A program made the position numbers and the translations under genes. Below are positions 8,783-20,886 of a DNA stretch of 64,000 nt, in pieces (position 1 is the first letter of the stretch; every line of letters begins with the position of its first letter). The DNA is from Rahnella aceris (lineage in GTDB: Bacteria; Pseudomonadota; Gammaproteobacteria; Enterobacterales; Enterobacteriaceae). The notes below the pieces were generated by a model. It saw only the letters and a program-made list of their open reading frames with translations. It did not search any database and was not told the origin of the DNA. The DNA is taken from the NCBI RefSeq assembly GCF_011684115.1, contig NZ_JAADJV010000008.1, positions 1 through 64,000 on the forward strand, read 5' to 3'.

Positions 8783-10183
8783 ATGCCACAGCACTCACAT
8801 TTTGATGCCATCATCATTGGCTCAGGCCCTGGCGGAGAAGGCGCCGCGATGGGACTGGTTAAACAAGGCGCCCGGGTTGCTGTCATCGAACGCTATAACA
8901 ACGTCGGTGGCGGATGTACTCACTGGGGAACTATCCCTTCCAAAGCATTACGCCACGCCGTCAGCAGAATCATCGAATTTAACCAAAACCCGCTCTACAG
9001 TGATAACTCCCGCACTATGAGTTCGAGTTTCCCGGACATCCTGCGTCACGCCGATTCGGTTATTAATCAGCAAACACGTATGCGCCAGGGTTTCTATGAG
9101 AGAAACCAATGCCAGCTGTTTTCCGGAGATGCCAGTTTTGTGGATGCCAACACCATCAGCATCCGCTATGCCGATAACACACACGAACAAATTACCGCTG
9201 ATAACATCGTTATTGCCTGCGGCTCCCGTCCTTACCGGCCAGCCAATGTCGATTTTGGCCATCCGCGGATTTACGACAGCGATCTCATTCTTGAACTGAG
9301 CCATGAGCCACGCCACGTGATTATCTACGGAGCGGGTGTAATCGGCTGCGAATATGCGTCGATCTTCCGCGGTCTGAACGTCAAAGTGGACTTAATCAAC
9401 ACCCGTGACCGCTTGTTGTCTTTCCTCGATCAGGAAATGTCAGACGCCCTGTCCTATCACTTCTGGAATAACGGTGTGGTTATCCGCCACAACGAAGAGT
9501 TCGAGATGATCGAAGGCGTGGAAGACGGTGTGATCATGCATCTTAAATCCGGTAAAAAAGTGAAAGCTGATGCACTGCTGTATGCCAACGGGCGCACAGG
9601 TAACACCGATAAACTGGGTCTGGAGAACATTGGTCTGGAAGCTGACAGCCGCGGGCTGCTGAAAGTGAACAGCATGTATCAGACTGCGCTGTCGCATATT
9701 TATGCGGTCGGTGACGTCATTGGCTATCCAAGCCTGGCATCAGCGGCTTACGATCAGGGACGTATCGCCGCGCAGGCCATGATTCAGGGCGAAGCGAAAG
9801 TCCACCTTATAGAAAACATTCCGACGGGTATTTACACCATTCCTGAAATCAGTTCCGTGGGTAAAACCGAACAGGAACTGACAGCGATGAAAGTGCCCTA
9901 CGAAGTGGGCCGCGCACAGTTTAAACATCTGGCACGCGCACAAATTGCAGGCATGAACGTGGGTAGTCTGAAGCTCCTGTTCCACCGTGAGACCAAAGAA
10001 ATTCTGGGAATTCACTGCTTTGGTGAACGCGCCGCCGAGATTATTCACATCGGTCAGGCCATCATGGAACAGAAAGGTGAAGGGAATACTATCGAGTATT
10101 TCGTTAATACCACCTTCAACTATCCGACCATGGCAGAGGCCTATCGCGTTGCGGCACTGAACGGCTTAAACCGCCTGTTTTAA
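8783..10183 (+). CDS. sthA: Soluble pyridine nucleotide transhydrogenase
   Basis: Soluble FAD enzyme that moves hydride between NADPH and NAD+, draining excess NADPH. The 466-residue protein equals E. coli SthA. It has the N-terminal FAD motif [13 protein letters not shown] (about residue 11), the NAD(P) motif [13 protein letters not shown] (about 180), and the second FAD motif IYAVGDVIG (about 309). As expected for this branch, the disulfide motif of the related dihydrolipoamide dehydrogenases is broken: [13 protein letters not shown] keeps one cysteine only. The start at 8783 gives [10 protein letters not shown], matching the family; an upstream in-frame ATG at 8753 is unlikely. Its 3' end overlaps the convergent oxyR by 18 bp. 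Confidence 0.97.
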   Translation: MPQHSHFDAIIIGSGPGGEGAAMGLVKQGARVAVIERYNNVGGGCTHWGTIPSKALRHAVSRIIEFNQNPLYSDNSRTMSSSFPDILRHADSVINQQTRMRQGFYERNQCQLFSGDASFVDANTISIRYADNTHEQITADNIVIACGSRPYRPANVDFGHPRIYDSDLILELSHEPRHVIIYGAGVIGCEYASIFRGLNVKVDLINTRDRLLSFLDQEMSDALSYHFWNNGVVIRHNEEFEMIEGVEDGVIMHLKSGKKVKADALLYANGRTGNTDKLGLENIGLEADSRGLLKVNSMYQTALSHIYAVGDVIGYPSLASAAYDQGRIAAQAMIQGEAKVHLIENIPTGIYTIPEISSVGKTEQELTAMKVPYEVGRAQFKHLARAQIAGMNVGSLKLLFHRETKEILGIHCFGERAAEIIHIGQAIMEQKGEGNTIEYFVNTTFNYPTMAEAYRVAALNGLNRLF

Positions 10184-11089
10184 GACTGCAGTTCGGTCCA
10201 TGTAAGGCTGCATGTGCTCTTTGATGGCTTCCGCCAGCTGCTCGTAACGCCCGCGCAGTGGCGAACCGGGACGATATACCAGCGCGATGGTGCGTCGTGG
10301 TTCCGGTTTGTCACACATCAGATACGTCACGCCGTCACGGCTGCGCTCATTGGGCACAGCCAGTGATGGCAGCAACGTAATCCCGCTTCCCGCCGCCACC
10401 ATATTACGCAGCGTTTCCAGACTGGTTGCCCGGAAATGGGTATCTTCATCCGCGCCTGCCTGGAAGCAGAAACCGAGCGCCTGATCACGCAGGCAGTGCC
10501 CGTCTTCCAGCATCAGCAGTTTTTCACCGGCCAGATCGGCCATCGCCACACGATCGCGAGATGCCCATGGATGATCGTCGTAGATCGCCAGCCTCATCGG
10601 CTCATCAAACAGCGGCACTTCAATAAACGCTTCGCTCTCTTTCACCAGCGCCAGAATGGCACAGTCGAGTTTTCCGCTGTCCAGCTGAGCCAGTAACTGA
10701 TGGGTTTGCGCTTCGTGCAGATACATTTCCAGCTTCGGGAAGGTTTTGTGCAGCGAAGGAATAATCTGGGGCAGCAAATAAGGCCCGACGGTCGGGATCA
10801 GCCCGATATGCATCGGCCCGGACATCGCTTCACCCTGTTGGCTTGCCATCTCTTTCAGAACTTTCACTTCACGTAACACCGTGCGCGCCTGATCCACCAG
10901 CAACAAACCGGCTTGTGTAAACAACACTTTGCGGCTGGTTCTTTCAAGCAACATAACGCCAAGTTCATCTTCCAGTTTACGAATCTGACCGCTTAACGTC
11001 GGCTGACTGACATGGCATGAATCTGCTGCGCGGCGAAAGTGACGGAACTCCGCCAGCGCCACCAGATACTCTAGATCGCGAATGTTCAT
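10166..11089 (-). CDS. oxyR: Hydrogen peroxide sensor, LysR-type activator
   Basis: A 307-residue LysR-type regulator that activates peroxide defence genes when a disulfide forms. The N-terminal helix-turn-helix is intact ([21 protein letters not shown]). The redox pair is present at the E. coli positions: Cys199 in EDGHCLRDQ and Cys208 in GFCFQAG. The ligand-domain segment [23 protein letters not shown] follows. Divergently placed across 160 bp is a peroxiredoxin-glutaredoxin fusion, and the gap holds an OxyR operator, so OxyR probably represses itself and activates the fusion gene. Its stop codon lies inside sthA on the other strand. Confidence 0.97.
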   Translation of the reverse strand: MNIRDLEYLVALAEFRHFRRAADSCHVSQPTLSGQIRKLEDELGVMLLERTSRKVLFTQAGLLLVDQARTVLREVKVLKEMASQQGEAMSGPMHIGLIPTVGPYLLPQIIPSLHKTFPKLEMYLHEAQTHQLLAQLDSGKLDCAILALVKESEAFIEVPLFDEPMRLAIYDDHPWASRDRVAMADLAGEKLLMLEDGHCLRDQALGFCFQAGADEDTHFRATSLETLRNMVAAGSGITLLPSLAVPNERSRDGVTYLMCDKPEPRRTIALVYRPGSPLRGRYEQLAEAIKEHMQPYMDRTAVLKQAV

Positions 11090-11118
11090 TTTTCCTCCAG
11101 TCCCTAAAAGGCAATGAG

Positions 11119-11155
11119 ATAGCTGTTAACGATAGATAAGATAGCAATCAACGAT
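11119..11155. promoter_or_regulatory. OxyR binding site between oxyR and the peroxiredoxin gene
   Basis: Two 15-bp half-operators, ATAGCTGTTAACGAT (11119-11133) and ATAGCAATCAACGAT (11141-11155), match ATAGNTNNNANCTAT with the 7-bp gap needed to place four contact elements on four successive helical turns. The site lies 30-66 bp from the oxyR start and 95-131 bp from the peroxiredoxin start. It could serve autorepression and peroxide activation at once. Confidence 0.8.
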
Positions 11156-11249
11156 TATATCTATCAACCATTATTGTGAATAATGCCTCCCAGCGAAACG
11201 GCAATGCCGAAAATATTTTGTATTTTATTGATTAATTAAGAGGTTATTC

Positions 11250-12011
11250 ATGTTTGCAAGCCAGGAAGGGAAACACGTACCGCACGTTACTTTTCACACC
11301 CGACAGGGCGACCAGTGGGTAGATCTCAGCAGCGAGCAGCTGTTTAAAAATAAAACAGTGATTGTGTTTTCATTACCGGGAGCCTTCACCCCGACCTGCT
11401 CTTCAAGCCATCTTCCACGTTACAACGAACTGGCTCCGGTCTTTAAAAACCACGGCGTCGACAGCATTCTGTGCGTTTCCGTGAATGACACCTTCGTGAT
11501 GAACGCCTGGAAAGCCGAACAAAACGCGTCCAACATCACTTTCATTCCGGACGGTAACGGTGAATTCACCAAAGGCATGGACATGCTGGTTGAGAAAGCG
11601 GATTTAGGCTTCGGCCCGCGTTCATGGCGTTATTCCATGCTGGTGCGCAATGGTGTAGTCGAGAAAATGTTCGTTGAGCCAAACAAACCGGGTGACCCGT
11701 TTGAAGTGTCTGATGCAGACACCATGCTCAAATATCTGGCACCAGAATTTAAAGTACAAGAATCCGTGTCCGTATTCACCAAACCGGGCTGTCCGTTCTG
11801 TGCGAAAGCCAAACAAATGTTGCAGGAACGCGGCATTCAGTACGAAGAAATTGTATTAGGTAAAGACGCGACCACCGTCAGTCTGCGCGCCGTGACAGGG
11901 CGGGCGACAGTGCCGCAAGTCTTTATCGGTGGACGCCACATTGGGGGAAGTGACGACCTGGAGGTTTACCTCCATTCAGAAACAGAAGCGTTGTGCGAAG
12001 TCGCACAATAA
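11250..12011 (+). CDS. Hybrid peroxiredoxin-5/glutaredoxin
   Basis: A 253-residue fusion that reduces peroxides with glutathione. Residues 1-165 are a Prx5 domain with the peroxidatic cysteine in PGAFTPTC (Cys50) and the arginine of [11 protein letters not shown]. Residues about 172-245 are a glutaredoxin domain with CPFC (Cys181, Cys184), TVPQVFIGG and GGSDDLEVY. The built-in glutaredoxin recycles the peroxidatic cysteine, so no separate reductase is needed; Haemophilus influenzae has a well-studied enzyme of this type. It is divergent from oxyR with an OxyR site between, and ends at an intrinsic terminator. E. coli K-12 lacks it here. Confidence 0.95.
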   Translation: MFASQEGKHVPHVTFHTRQGDQWVDLSSEQLFKNKTVIVFSLPGAFTPTCSSSHLPRYNELAPVFKNHGVDSILCVSVNDTFVMNAWKAEQNASNITFIPDGNGEFTKGMDMLVEKADLGFGPRSWRYSMLVRNGVVEKMFVEPNKPGDPFEVSDADTMLKYLAPEFKVQESVSVFTKPGCPFCAKAKQMLQERGIQYEEIVLGKDATTVSLRAVTGRATVPQVFIGGRHIGGSDDLEVYLHSETEALCEVAQ

Positions 12012-12037
12012 GCGTCGGGAAACCAAACAGTAAAATC

Positions 12038-12062
12038 AGGCGGACTTCGGTCCGCCTTTTTT
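12038..12062 (+). terminator. Intrinsic terminator of the peroxiredoxin gene
   Basis: AGGCGGAC and GTCCGCCT pair around a stable TTCG tetraloop, followed by six T. The convergent argH stop is 4 bp further on, so the hairpin may also slow argH transcripts, though its tail on that strand is weaker. Confidence 0.9.
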
Positions 12063-12065
12063 ATT

Positions 12066-13439
12066 TTACGCTAAACGCGCTTTCGCATCGGCAATCGCCT
12101 GCGCGACCTGCTGCGGAGAAACGCCACCTTTGGCGGCACGTTTGTCGAGACAGGATTGCAGTTCAAGGATCGCGTAAACGTCATCGCCAATCACATTGCT
12201 GAATTTCTGCAAATCAGCCAGCGGCAATTCTTCCAGCGCCTTCCCCTGATTAATCGCTTCGACCACCGCTTCACCCACAATATGGTGTGCTTCGCGGAAC
12301 GGCACGCCTTTGGCAACCAGATAGTCTGCCAGTTCGGTGGAATTAGCGTAGCCTTGCTGTGCAGCTTCTTTCGCACGCGGGCGTTTCACCTGAATGCCGT
12401 CCAGCACCAGCGACGCCATATTCAGGCAATCCATCCAGGTGTCGAGCGCATCGAACAGCCCTTCTTTGTCTTCCTGCATGTCTTTGTTGTACGCCAGCGG
12501 CAGGCCCTTCATGGTCATCATCATGCCAGTCAGTGCGCCTTGTACGCGGCCACATTTGCCGCGGATCAGCTCCAGCGCATCCGGGTTTTTCTTCTGCGGC
12601 ATCAGGGAGGAACCTGACGTTACGCGATCGGACAAATCAATAAACGCCGCTTCGCCGGTGTTAAAGAAGATCAGGTCTTCGGCAAAACGGGAAAGGTGAA
12701 CCATACTGATGGCCGCGTTGGACAGCAGTTCAAGAACATGGTCACGGTCAGAAACGCTGTCGAGGCTGTTACGGGTCGCAGAAGCAAAACCTAACCAGCC
12801 CGCCAGCTGTTCGCGATCCATCGGATATGCCGTACCGGCCAGTGCGCCACAGCCCAGCGGGCTGACGTCCAGACGGGTCAGGGTATCTTTCAGACGGCTT
12901 TCGTCACGCGCCAGCATTTCAACATACGCCATGCACCAGTGCGCAAAGGTCACAGGCTGAGCGCGTTGCAGATGGGTGTAACCCGGCATCACCGCGTCCT
13001 GATTGGCTTCGGCGGTGGCAACCAGCGCCTGCTGTAAATGATGCAATGCATCGCCCAGTTCAACCACCTGCGCTTTACACCACAGTTTGATGTCGGTCGC
13101 GACCTGATCGTTACGGCTGCGGCCGGTATGCAGTTTCTTGCCAAGATTACCGACTTTGTCGATCAGTTTACCTTCGACCCAGCTATGAATATCTTCGGCG
13201 TCGCTGGCTAAAATAGCGCGGGGATTGGCACGGACTTCTTCCAGCAGCACGGTCAGCGCCTCTTCCAGCTGGATTTGCTCGTCAGCGGTTAATACGTTGA
13301 CGGTCACCAGCGCTTTGGACCAGGCTACTGAGCCCACGATGTCCTGCTCTGCCAGCCGGTAATCGAAACGCAGTGAGTCATTGAGTTCTTTAAACCGCTG
13401 ATCCGCTGCCTGAGTAAAACGTCCGCCCCAAAGTGCCAT
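12066..13439 (-). CDS. argH: Argininosuccinate lyase
   Basis: Splits argininosuccinate into arginine and fumarate, the last step of arginine synthesis. The 457-residue protein equals E. coli ArgH and shows the superfamily motifs: [13 protein letters not shown] (about residue 107), the catalytic histidine segment [11 protein letters not shown] (about 158), and the mobile loop signature [14 protein letters not shown] (about 275), which holds the catalytic serine. The ATG at 13439 has AGGAG upstream. It is the last gene of argCBH, separated from argB by 83 bp containing a GC-rich hairpin. Confidence 0.97.
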   Translation of the reverse strand: MALWGGRFTQAADQRFKELNDSLRFDYRLAEQDIVGSVAWSKALVTVNVLTADEQIQLEEALTVLLEEVRANPRAILASDAEDIHSWVEGKLIDKVGNLGKKLHTGRSRNDQVATDIKLWCKAQVVELGDALHHLQQALVATAEANQDAVMPGYTHLQRAQPVTFAHWCMAYVEMLARDESRLKDTLTRLDVSPLGCGALAGTAYPMDREQLAGWLGFASATRNSLDSVSDRDHVLELLSNAAISMVHLSRFAEDLIFFNTGEAAFIDLSDRVTSGSSLMPQKKNPDALELIRGKCGRVQGALTGMMMTMKGLPLAYNKDMQEDKEGLFDALDTWMDCLNMASLVLDGIQVKRPRAKEAAQQGYANSTELADYLVAKGVPFREAHHIVGEAVVEAINQGKALEELPLADLQKFSNVIGDDVYAILELQSCLDKRAAKGGVSPQQVAQAIADAKARLA

Positions 13440-13466
13440 TTTCCTGCTCCTGAATTTTTTATGCAA

Positions 13467-13490
13467 AAGGGCGCACTATGCTGCGCCCTT
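13467..13490 (-). other. Stem-loop between argB and argH
   Basis: AAGGGCGC (13467-13474) and GCGCCCTT (13483-13490) can form an 8-bp stem with an 8-nt loop. On the minus strand only four T follow, so it is a partial terminator or mRNA-stability element rather than a full stop. It could set the argB/argH ratio. Confidence 0.55.
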
Positions 13491-13522
13491 GAAAAGGGTA
13501 TACCGAATGCGCCGCCGGTGCG

Positions 13523-14296
13523 TTACGCCAGAATACGTGTGCCGATGGCGACGCCGTTAAACAGTGCCGGTAATTGTTCGGCATGACGCCAGCTGGCAAT
13601 ATCAACCGGACGTCCCAGAGAACGGGCGGCGTCCAGCGCAGCGTGAACTTTGACGATCATGCCATCGGTGATAATACCCTGCGCGATAAGCTGCTCGGCT
13701 TTCTCTGCGCTCATTTCCGGGATACGCTGACCTTTGCCGTCAAGAATGCCACTGACATCAGACAGCAGGATCAGATCCGCGCCCAGCGTGGCCGCCAGTG
13801 CGGTCGCAGCCTGATCAGCGTTAACGTTCATCAGCTCGCCGTTTGCGGTGATGCCGATAGAACTGACAATCGGCAGGTAGCCTGCGCCGTGCAGCGTGTT
13901 AATCAGCGCCGGGTTACCCGCTTCGGCTTTACCGACGAAGCCCAGTGATTCATCCAGTTGTGTAACGCTGACAGTACCGCCGTCTGCCAGAGACAGGCCA
14001 ACGGCGTTGATATGATTTTTAACCGCCCACGCCAGCAGGGTTTTGTTAGCGCTGCCAGCAAGTGCGCCGGTGATAATGTCAATCTGATCAGCCGGAGTCA
14101 CACGCAGACCGGCTTTTTTCACCACCGGCAGATTCAGCTTTTTCATCAGCTCGTCAACCAGGCAGCCGCCACCGTGAACAATAACCAGCGGGCGGTGATA
14201 TTCCTGACGATAAGCCACTACCGCCATGAACAGGCGCTCGAGCGCTTCTTCATTGTCCAGCAACACACCACCTAATTTTATGACTAACGGATTCAT
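13523..14296 (-). CDS. argB: Acetylglutamate kinase
   Basis: Phosphorylates N-acetyl-L-glutamate with ATP, the second step of arginine synthesis. The 257-residue protein has the amino-acid kinase fold signatures: N-terminal [10 protein letters not shown], the substrate-binding [13 protein letters not shown] (about residue 39), and the ATP-site [16 protein letters not shown] with the preceding [18 protein letters not shown]. The short form without an N-terminal arginine-sensing helix matches the enterobacterial, arginine-insensitive type. It lies 131 bp after argC; that gap contains a stem-loop (CCCCTG at 14362 with CAGGGG at 14386). Confidence 0.97.
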   Translation of the reverse strand: MNPLVIKLGGVLLDNEEALERLFMAVVAYRQEYHRPLVIVHGGGCLVDELMKKLNLPVVKKAGLRVTPADQIDIITGALAGSANKTLLAWAVKNHINAVGLSLADGGTVSVTQLDESLGFVGKAEAGNPALINTLHGAGYLPIVSSIGITANGELMNVNADQAATALAATLGADLILLSDVSGILDGKGQRIPEMSAEKAEQLIAQGIITDGMIVKVHAALDAARSLGRPVDIASWRHAEQLPALFNGVAIGTRILA

Positions 14297-14427
14297 AGCT
14301 GTTCGCGCCCCGACCGGTTGAGAATGTTAATTAATAACAATACATTTAATTTAATCTAACACCCCTGCACGTCTGAATAAACGCTCAGGGGCGGTTGTTT
14401 TTTGTTTGCTGACAATCTGACGAAGTA

Positions 14428-15432
14428 TTAAAGCAGTGATTGTGTTTCCGGGAAGCCGAAACGGATATTCATGCACTGAACCGCCTGCGCGGACGCGCCT
14501 TTAAGCACATTATCCTCCGTCGCCACCACAATCAGATGTTCGCCTTTCACCGCAAAACCGATATCGCAAAACGGCAGGCCAACCACGTCTTTCAGCGCCG
14601 GAACGCCTTTGGTGTACAAACGCACCAGCGGTTTATCGTGATAAGCATTATGGAAGGCTTCCGCCACGTCCTGCTCCGTGACACCCGCGTTCAGACGGCA
14701 GGTGATGGTCGCCAGAATACCGCGCGGGAAGTTGCCCAGATGCGGTGTGAAAATCACCGGCACGCCAAGGTGCTCGGCAATTTCCGGATGATGACGGTGG
14801 CTGAAAAGTTTGTATGGCTGAAGGCTGACTTCGCAGAAGCTGTTGCCGAGCGTGGCTTTACGGCCTGCGCCACTGACACCGCTGGTGGCGTTGATCACCG
14901 GCCACTGGCTGTCATTGAGCAAACCATTTTCGATAAGGGGTTTAAGCGCCAGCTGCGAAGCGGTCGGGTAACAGCCCGGAACGGCGATCAGCTGTGCATC
15001 TTTTAATTTGTCAGCCTGCCATTCGGCCAGGCCATACACAGCTTGGTCGAGCAGGTCGAGATGCTGATGCTCAAAACCGTAGAATTCGGTATAAAACTCA
15101 GGTTTGCTGACGCGAAAAGCACCGGATAGATCAAACACTACGCAGCCCGCCGCCAGAAACTGTGGCGCTAAATCGTGGCTGACTTCATGCGCGGTCGCCA
15201 GAAATACCACATCGACACCTTTCGCGGCTTCCGCCACGTCAGTCAGTGGCGAAACAGGCAAATCGACGATGCCTTTTAATTGAGGATGCAAATCAGAAAG
15301 TAATTTTCCTGCATCTGCACTTTGCGCTGAAACCGTTAAACCGGTTATGTTCATATGTGGGTGGCGATTCAGGTAAGCAGCGAGTTCGGCTCCGGCATAA
15401 CCTGTGGCACCAACAATCAGCGTATTTAACAT
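14428..15432 (-). CDS. argC: N-acetyl-gamma-glutamyl-phosphate reductase
   Basis: NADPH-dependent reduction of N-acetylglutamyl phosphate to the semialdehyde, the third arginine step. The 334-residue protein begins with the dinucleotide-binding segment [17 protein letters not shown]. The catalytic Cys154 is in [10 protein letters not shown], and the substrate-binding GVSGAGRKA and FSHRHHPEI follow. It is the first gene of argCBH, divergent from argE over 138 bp containing ARG boxes, so ArgR with arginine should repress both directions, as in E. coli. Confidence 0.97.
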   Translation of the reverse strand: MLNTLIVGATGYAGAELAAYLNRHPHMNITGLTVSAQSADAGKLLSDLHPQLKGIVDLPVSPLTDVAEAAKGVDVVFLATAHEVSHDLAPQFLAAGCVVFDLSGAFRVSKPEFYTEFYGFEHQHLDLLDQAVYGLAEWQADKLKDAQLIAVPGCYPTASQLALKPLIENGLLNDSQWPVINATSGVSGAGRKATLGNSFCEVSLQPYKLFSHRHHPEIAEHLGVPVIFTPHLGNFPRGILATITCRLNAGVTEQDVAEAFHNAYHDKPLVRLYTKGVPALKDVVGLPFCDIGFAVKGEHLIVVATEDNVLKGASAQAVQCMNIRFGFPETQSLL

Positions 15433-15506
15433 AGGGCTTGTTCACCTTCTCAATTTTTGGGTAGGGGCCGGATGAATTTTTTTCCGGTTTCCTTACGCGC
15501 TGGCTT

Positions 15507-15545
15507 ATTGTATTTTTATTCACAATTATTGCATGAATATGAATA
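15507..15545. promoter_or_regulatory. Tandem ARG boxes (ArgR operator) between argC and argE
   Basis: The first box, ATTGTATTTTTATTCACA (15507-15524), fits the 18-bp ARG consensus at nearly all positions. A weaker second box (15528-15545) follows after 3 bp, giving the 21-bp centre-to-centre spacing needed by the ArgR hexamer. A further TGAAT half-element lies inside it. The operator sits between the divergent argE and argCBH transcription units. Confidence 0.78.
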
Positions 15546-15570
15546 CTACCCTAACTAAAGGCTGTCAACA

Positions 15571-16722
15571 GTGAAGATGAAATTACCTCCTTTTATTGAG
15601 CTCTACCGGGCGTTAATCGCCACCCCTTCCATCAGCGCCACAGACGCTGCACTGGACCAGAGCAATGAGACGTTAATCAATCTACTGGCAGGCTGGTTCG
15701 GTGATTTAGGCTTCAAAGTTGAAGTGCAACCCGTGCCAGGAACACGCCATAAATTCAACATGTTAGCCAGTACCGGTGAAGGTGCAGGCGGGTTGCTGCT
15801 GGCGGGTCATACCGATACCGTTCCGTTCGATGACGGCCGCTGGACACGTGATCCTTTCACCCTGACCGAGCATGAAAATAAGCTCTATGGTTTAGGGACT
15901 GCCGATATGAAAGGTTTCTTCGCGTTCATCCTCGATTCATTGCGTGATGTCGATCTGACCAAACTGACTAAACCGCTGTATATTTTGGCGACCGCCGATG
16001 AAGAAACCACCATGGCCGGTGCCAGCTATTTCTCTAAAAATGCCAAAATTCGCCCTGACTGCGCGATCATCGGTGAACCCACGTCGCTCAAGCCGGTTCG
16101 TGCGCATAAGGGGCATCTGTCGAATGCAATCCGCATCACCGGTCAGTCCGGCCATTCCAGTGATCCGTCCCGCGGCGTGAACGCTATTGAACTGATGCAC
16201 GAATCGATTACCCATTTAATGACGCTGCGCAATACGCTGAAAAGCCGTTACAACCACAGTGGTTTCGTGATCCCGTACCCGACCATGAACTTTGGTTATA
16301 TCAACGGCGGCGACGCACCAAACCGTATTTGTGCCTGTTGTGAAATGCACATGGATATCCGCCCGCTGCCGGGTCTGACGCTGACCGACATTGATGGTCT
16401 GTTGAACGAGGCACTGGCCCCCGTCAGCGAACGCTGGCCGGGACGTATTGTGATTGAAGAACTGCATCCACCGATCCCGGGCTATGAATGTCCGCCGGAT
16501 CACCCGCTGGTGCAGGTGGTCGAGAAATTACTGGGCGTGGAGACGGAAATCGTTAACTACTGCACCGAAGCGCCGTTTATTCAGGAACTGTGCCCGACGC
16601 TGGTGCTCGGACCAGGTTCTATCGATCAGGCACATCAGCCAGATGAATATATTGATACTGCGTTCATTAAACCGACTCGTGAGCTGATTTCTCAGGTTGT
16701 TCATCATTTCTGTTATCACTGA
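15571..16722 (+). CDS. argE: Acetylornithine deacetylase
   Basis: Zinc-dependent removal of the acetyl group from N-acetylornithine, giving ornithine. The 383-residue protein equals E. coli ArgE and belongs to the M20 family. Metal-ligand motifs are [13 protein letters not shown] (about residue 79), GTADMKGF (about 109, bridging Asp), and ADEETTMAG (about 143, with the catalytic Glu). I accept the GTG at 15571 because AAAGG lies eight bases upstream and the resulting N-terminus (fMet-KMKLPPF) aligns with E. coli MKNKLPPF; the ATG at 15577 is the alternative. It is divergent from argCBH under ARG-box control. Confidence 0.96.
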   Translation: MKMKLPPFIELYRALIATPSISATDAALDQSNETLINLLAGWFGDLGFKVEVQPVPGTRHKFNMLASTGEGAGGLLLAGHTDTVPFDDGRWTRDPFTLTEHENKLYGLGTADMKGFFAFILDSLRDVDLTKLTKPLYILATADEETTMAGASYFSKNAKIRPDCAIIGEPTSLKPVRAHKGHLSNAIRITGQSGHSSDPSRGVNAIELMHESITHLMTLRNTLKSRYNHSGFVIPYPTMNFGYINGGDAPNRICACCEMHMDIRPLPGLTLTDIDGLLNEALAPVSERWPGRIVIEELHPPIPGYECPPDHPLVQVVEKLLGVETEIVNYCTEAPFIQELCPTLVLGPGSIDQAHQPDEYIDTAFIKPTRELISQVVHHFCYH

Positions 16723-16753
16723 TACTGAATGAAGGATTGATGAAGAAACAATC

Positions 16754-16780
16754 AGGGCGCTCACGGGCGCCCTTTGATAC
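16754..16780 (+). terminator. Probable terminator after argE
   Basis: AGGGCGC (16754-16760) pairs with GCGCCCT (16767-16773). The tail (TTGATACTG) is only moderately T-rich, so termination may be partial. The rest of the 290-bp gap to ppc (16723-17012) holds no gene and presumably the ppc promoter. Confidence 0.6.
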
Positions 16781-17012
16781 TGTACAAAAGGTGGATTAGC
16801 CAAACTGATATCGCCGCTGTTGTAATTAAATTTCAGCGACATCGCCAAAAAGACCATTTTTCACGTGAGTGTTCAGGGGTTTTTGGGTTAAAACATGTGC
16901 TGCATTTAAAAAGTATGGCCAGGTTGGCAGGGTGAACGGGGCAAGAATGCCTGACGGGTGAAAGTTATTTACAGAATATAAAAATTAAACGAGAGAACGG
17001 GTCAGAGGTAAT

Positions 17013-19658
17013 ATGAACGAACAATATTCCGCAATGCGAAGTAATGTCAGTACTTTAGGTAAATTGCTGGGCGACACGATCAAAGATACGTTGGGAGAGC
17101 ATATCCTGGATCGTGTTGAGAAAATCCGTAAGCTGTCGAAATCCTCCCGTGCCGGAAATGACGCGGATCGACAGGAGTTACTGTCAACGTTGCAAAACCT
17201 CTCAAACGATGAGCTGTTGCCTGTTGCCCGTGCTTTTAGCCAGTTTCTGAATTTAGCCAACGTGGCTGAACAATATCACAGCATTTCGCCGCACGGCGAA
17301 GCGGCCAGCAATCCTGAAGCGCTGGCGCAATTGTTCGATCGTCTGAAATCCAAAAACCTCTCTGAGCAGCAGTTACGGGATGCCGTTGACCAGCTTTCTA
17401 TCGAACTGGTGCTGACCGCACACCCGACAGAAATCGCCCGTCGTACGTTGATCCACAAACTGGTGGAAGTGAATAACTGCCTCAAGCAGCTCGACCATAA
17501 CGATCTGGCCGATTACGAGCGCAAACAAATCATGCGCCGCCTGCGTCAGTTAATCGCGCAATCATGGCACACCGATGAAATCCGCAAAAACCGCCCTTCT
17601 CCGGTGGATGAAGCCAAATGGGGTTTTGCGGTAGTCGAAAACAGCCTGTGGGAAGGCGTGCCGGCTTTTCTGCGCGAACTGAACGAACAGCTGGAAACCT
17701 CACTGGATTACAAAATGCCAGTGGAAGCCGTGCCGGTTCGCTTCACCTCCTGGATGGGGGGCGACCGCGACGGTAACCCGAACGTAACCGCCGATATTAC
17801 CCGTCATGTGTTGTTGCTGAGCCGCTGGAAAGCGACTGATCTGTTCCTGCGTGATATCGCGGTGCTGGTGTCAGAACTGTCGATGACCGAATGCACACCG
17901 GAACTGCGTGAGCTGGCCGGCGGTGCGGACATCATCGAACCTTACCGCGAAATCATGAAACAGCTCCGTTCGCAGCTGACCAATACTCAGGTGTATCTGG
18001 AAGCCCGTCTGAAAGGCGAGCGTGTTGCACGTCCTCATGATTTGCTGGTGAAAAATGACCAACTGTGGGCGCCGCTTTACGCCTGCTACCAGTCATTGCA
18101 GGCCTGCAACATGGGCATTATTGCCAACGGCCAGTTGCTGGATACCCTGCGCCGCGTGCGCTGCTTCGGCGTGCCGCTGGTGCGTATCGACGTGCGTCAG
18201 GAAAGCACCCGCCACACCGACGCTATCGCAGAAATTACCCGTTATCTGGGTCTTGGCGATTACGAAAGCTGGTCAGAATCCGACAAACAGGCTTTCCTGA
18301 TCCGCGAACTGAACTCAAAACGTCCGCTGGTGCCACGTCACTGGGAACCGAGCGCCAACACCAAAGAAGTGCTCGATACCTGTCAGGTGATTGCCGAAGC
18401 GCCGGAAGGCTCGATTGCAGCGTATGTCATCTCGATGGCGCGCACGCCGTCTGATGTGCTGGCCGTACACCTGCTGCTCAAAGAAGCCGGTTGTCCGTTC
18501 CCGATGCCCGTTGCGCCGCTGTTCGAAACGCTCGACGACCTGAACAATGCCGACGATGTCATGAAGCAATTGCTGAGCATCGACTGGTATCGCGGTTTCA
18601 TTCAGGGCAAACAGATGGTGATGATTGGCTATTCCGACTCCGCAAAAGACGCGGGCGTGATGGCCGCATCGTGGGCGCAATATCGTGCGCAGGATGCTCT
18701 GATCAAAACCTGCGAGAAAGCCGGAATTGCCCTGACTCTGTTCCACGGACGTGGCGGTTCTATCGGCCGTGGCGGCGCACCGGCACAGGCAGCGTTATTG
18801 TCTCAGCCTCCGGGCAGCCTGAAAGGTGGCCTGCGCGTTACCGAACAGGGCGAGATGATCCGCTTCAAATTCGGTCTGCCGGAAGTCACCATCAGCAGTC
18901 TGGCGCTGTACACCTCTGCAATTCTGGAAGCCAACCTGTTGCCACCGCCTGAGCCGAAACAAGCCTGGGTGGATATCATGGAACAACTGTCTGACGTGTC
19001 CTGCAAAATGTACCGTGGCTACGTTCGCGAAAATAAAGACTTCGTGCCTTACTTCCGCGCCGCAACGCCGGAACAGGAACTGGCCAAACTGCCTCTGGGT
19101 TCACGCCCGGCGAAACGTAAAGCCAGTGGTGGCGTCGAAAGCCTTCGTGCCATCCCGTGGATTTTCGCCTGGACGCAAAACCGCCTGATGCTGCCAGCCT
19201 GGCTGGGTGCCGGTGCCGGTTTGCAGGCTGTGGTTGATGACGGAAAACGCGACGAGCTGGAAACCATGTGCCGCGACTGGCCGTTCTTCTCCACGCGAAT
19301 CGGTATGCTGGAGATGGTGTTTGCGAAAGCTGACCTGTGGCTGGCGGAATACTACGATCATCGTCTGGTTGGGAAAGAATTGTGGCCGCTCGGTCAGCAG
19401 TTGCGCGATCAGCTGGCAAGCGACATCAAAGTCATTCTGGCGATTTCTAACGACGATCATCTGATGGAAGATTTGCCGTGGATTGCAGAATCCATCGCAC
19501 TGCGAAACGTCTACACTGACCCGCTGAACGTCTTGCAGGCTGAATTGCTGCACCGTTCCCGCGAGCTGGAAAAAGACGGCAAGCAGGATGCCAACGTCGA
19601 ACAGGCGCTGATGGTGACGATTGCCGGTGTGGCAGCGGGTATGCGTAATACCGGCTAG
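17013..19658 (+). CDS. ppc: Phosphoenolpyruvate carboxylase
   Basis: Carboxylates phosphoenolpyruvate to oxaloacetate, refilling the TCA cycle. At 881 residues it is two shorter than the E. coli enzyme. The first active-site signature [12 protein letters not shown] with the catalytic histidine is near residue 138. The second, the glycine-rich loop [14 protein letters not shown], is near 578. [12 protein letters not shown] and the essential C-terminal MRNTG are intact. The ATG at 17013 is preceded by AGAGGT. It sits between argE and metF; in E. coli several other genes separate ppc from metF. Confidence 0.98.
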   Translation: MNEQYSAMRSNVSTLGKLLGDTIKDTLGEHILDRVEKIRKLSKSSRAGNDADRQELLSTLQNLSNDELLPVARAFSQFLNLANVAEQYHSISPHGEAASNPEALAQLFDRLKSKNLSEQQLRDAVDQLSIELVLTAHPTEIARRTLIHKLVEVNNCLKQLDHNDLADYERKQIMRRLRQLIAQSWHTDEIRKNRPSPVDEAKWGFAVVENSLWEGVPAFLRELNEQLETSLDYKMPVEAVPVRFTSWMGGDRDGNPNVTADITRHVLLLSRWKATDLFLRDIAVLVSELSMTECTPELRELAGGADIIEPYREIMKQLRSQLTNTQVYLEARLKGERVARPHDLLVKNDQLWAPLYACYQSLQACNMGIIANGQLLDTLRRVRCFGVPLVRIDVRQESTRHTDAIAEITRYLGLGDYESWSESDKQAFLIRELNSKRPLVPRHWEPSANTKEVLDTCQVIAEAPEGSIAAYVISMARTPSDVLAVHLLLKEAGCPFPMPVAPLFETLDDLNNADDVMKQLLSIDWYRGFIQGKQMVMIGYSDSAKDAGVMAASWAQYRAQDALIKTCEKAGIALTLFHGRGGSIGRGGAPAQAALLSQPPGSLKGGLRVTEQGEMIRFKFGLPEVTISSLALYTSAILEANLLPPPEPKQAWVDIMEQLSDVSCKMYRGYVRENKDFVPYFRAATPEQELAKLPLGSRPAKRKASGGVESLRAIPWIFAWTQNRLMLPAWLGAGAGLQAVVDDGKRDELETMCRDWPFFSTRIGMLEMVFAKADLWLAEYYDHRLVGKELWPLGQQLRDQLASDIKVILAISNDDHLMEDLPWIAESIALRNVYTDPLNVLQAELLHRSRELEKDGKQDANVEQALMVTIAGVAAGMRNTG

Positions 19659-19680
19659 TTTTCGCTGACATCAGCCCAAG

Positions 19681-19707
19681 AAAAACCCGCGAATTCGCGG
19701 GTTTTTT
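19681..19707. terminator. Bidirectional terminator between ppc and metF
   Basis: A perfect palindrome CCCGCGAATTCGCGGG is flanked by five A on the left and six T on the right. It can end both ppc and the convergent metF transcripts. Confidence 0.92.
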
Positions 19708-19730
19708 GTATTCAGTGTCGGGCAAAAAGA

Positions 19731-20777
<1,047 letters not shown>

Positions 20778-20850
20778 TCACGCAAACTGAAAGAATTTCA
20801 CGTTGCGAAAATGAGGCTGAGGGGAAGCTGAGGAAAGTTAGAGGTTTTTT

Positions 20851-20880
20851 ACGCCTTCCCCTCATGAGAGGGGAAGGCGT
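20851..20880. repeat. Perfect 13-bp inverted repeat after metL
   Basis: ACGCCTTCCCCTC and its exact complement are separated by ATGA, six bases after the metL stop. On the metL strand the hairpin is followed by six A rather than T, so it is not a standard intrinsic terminator. On the other strand the T run precedes it. It may protect the metL 3' end or work with Rho. Confidence 0.85.
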
Positions 20881-20886
20881 AAGGAA

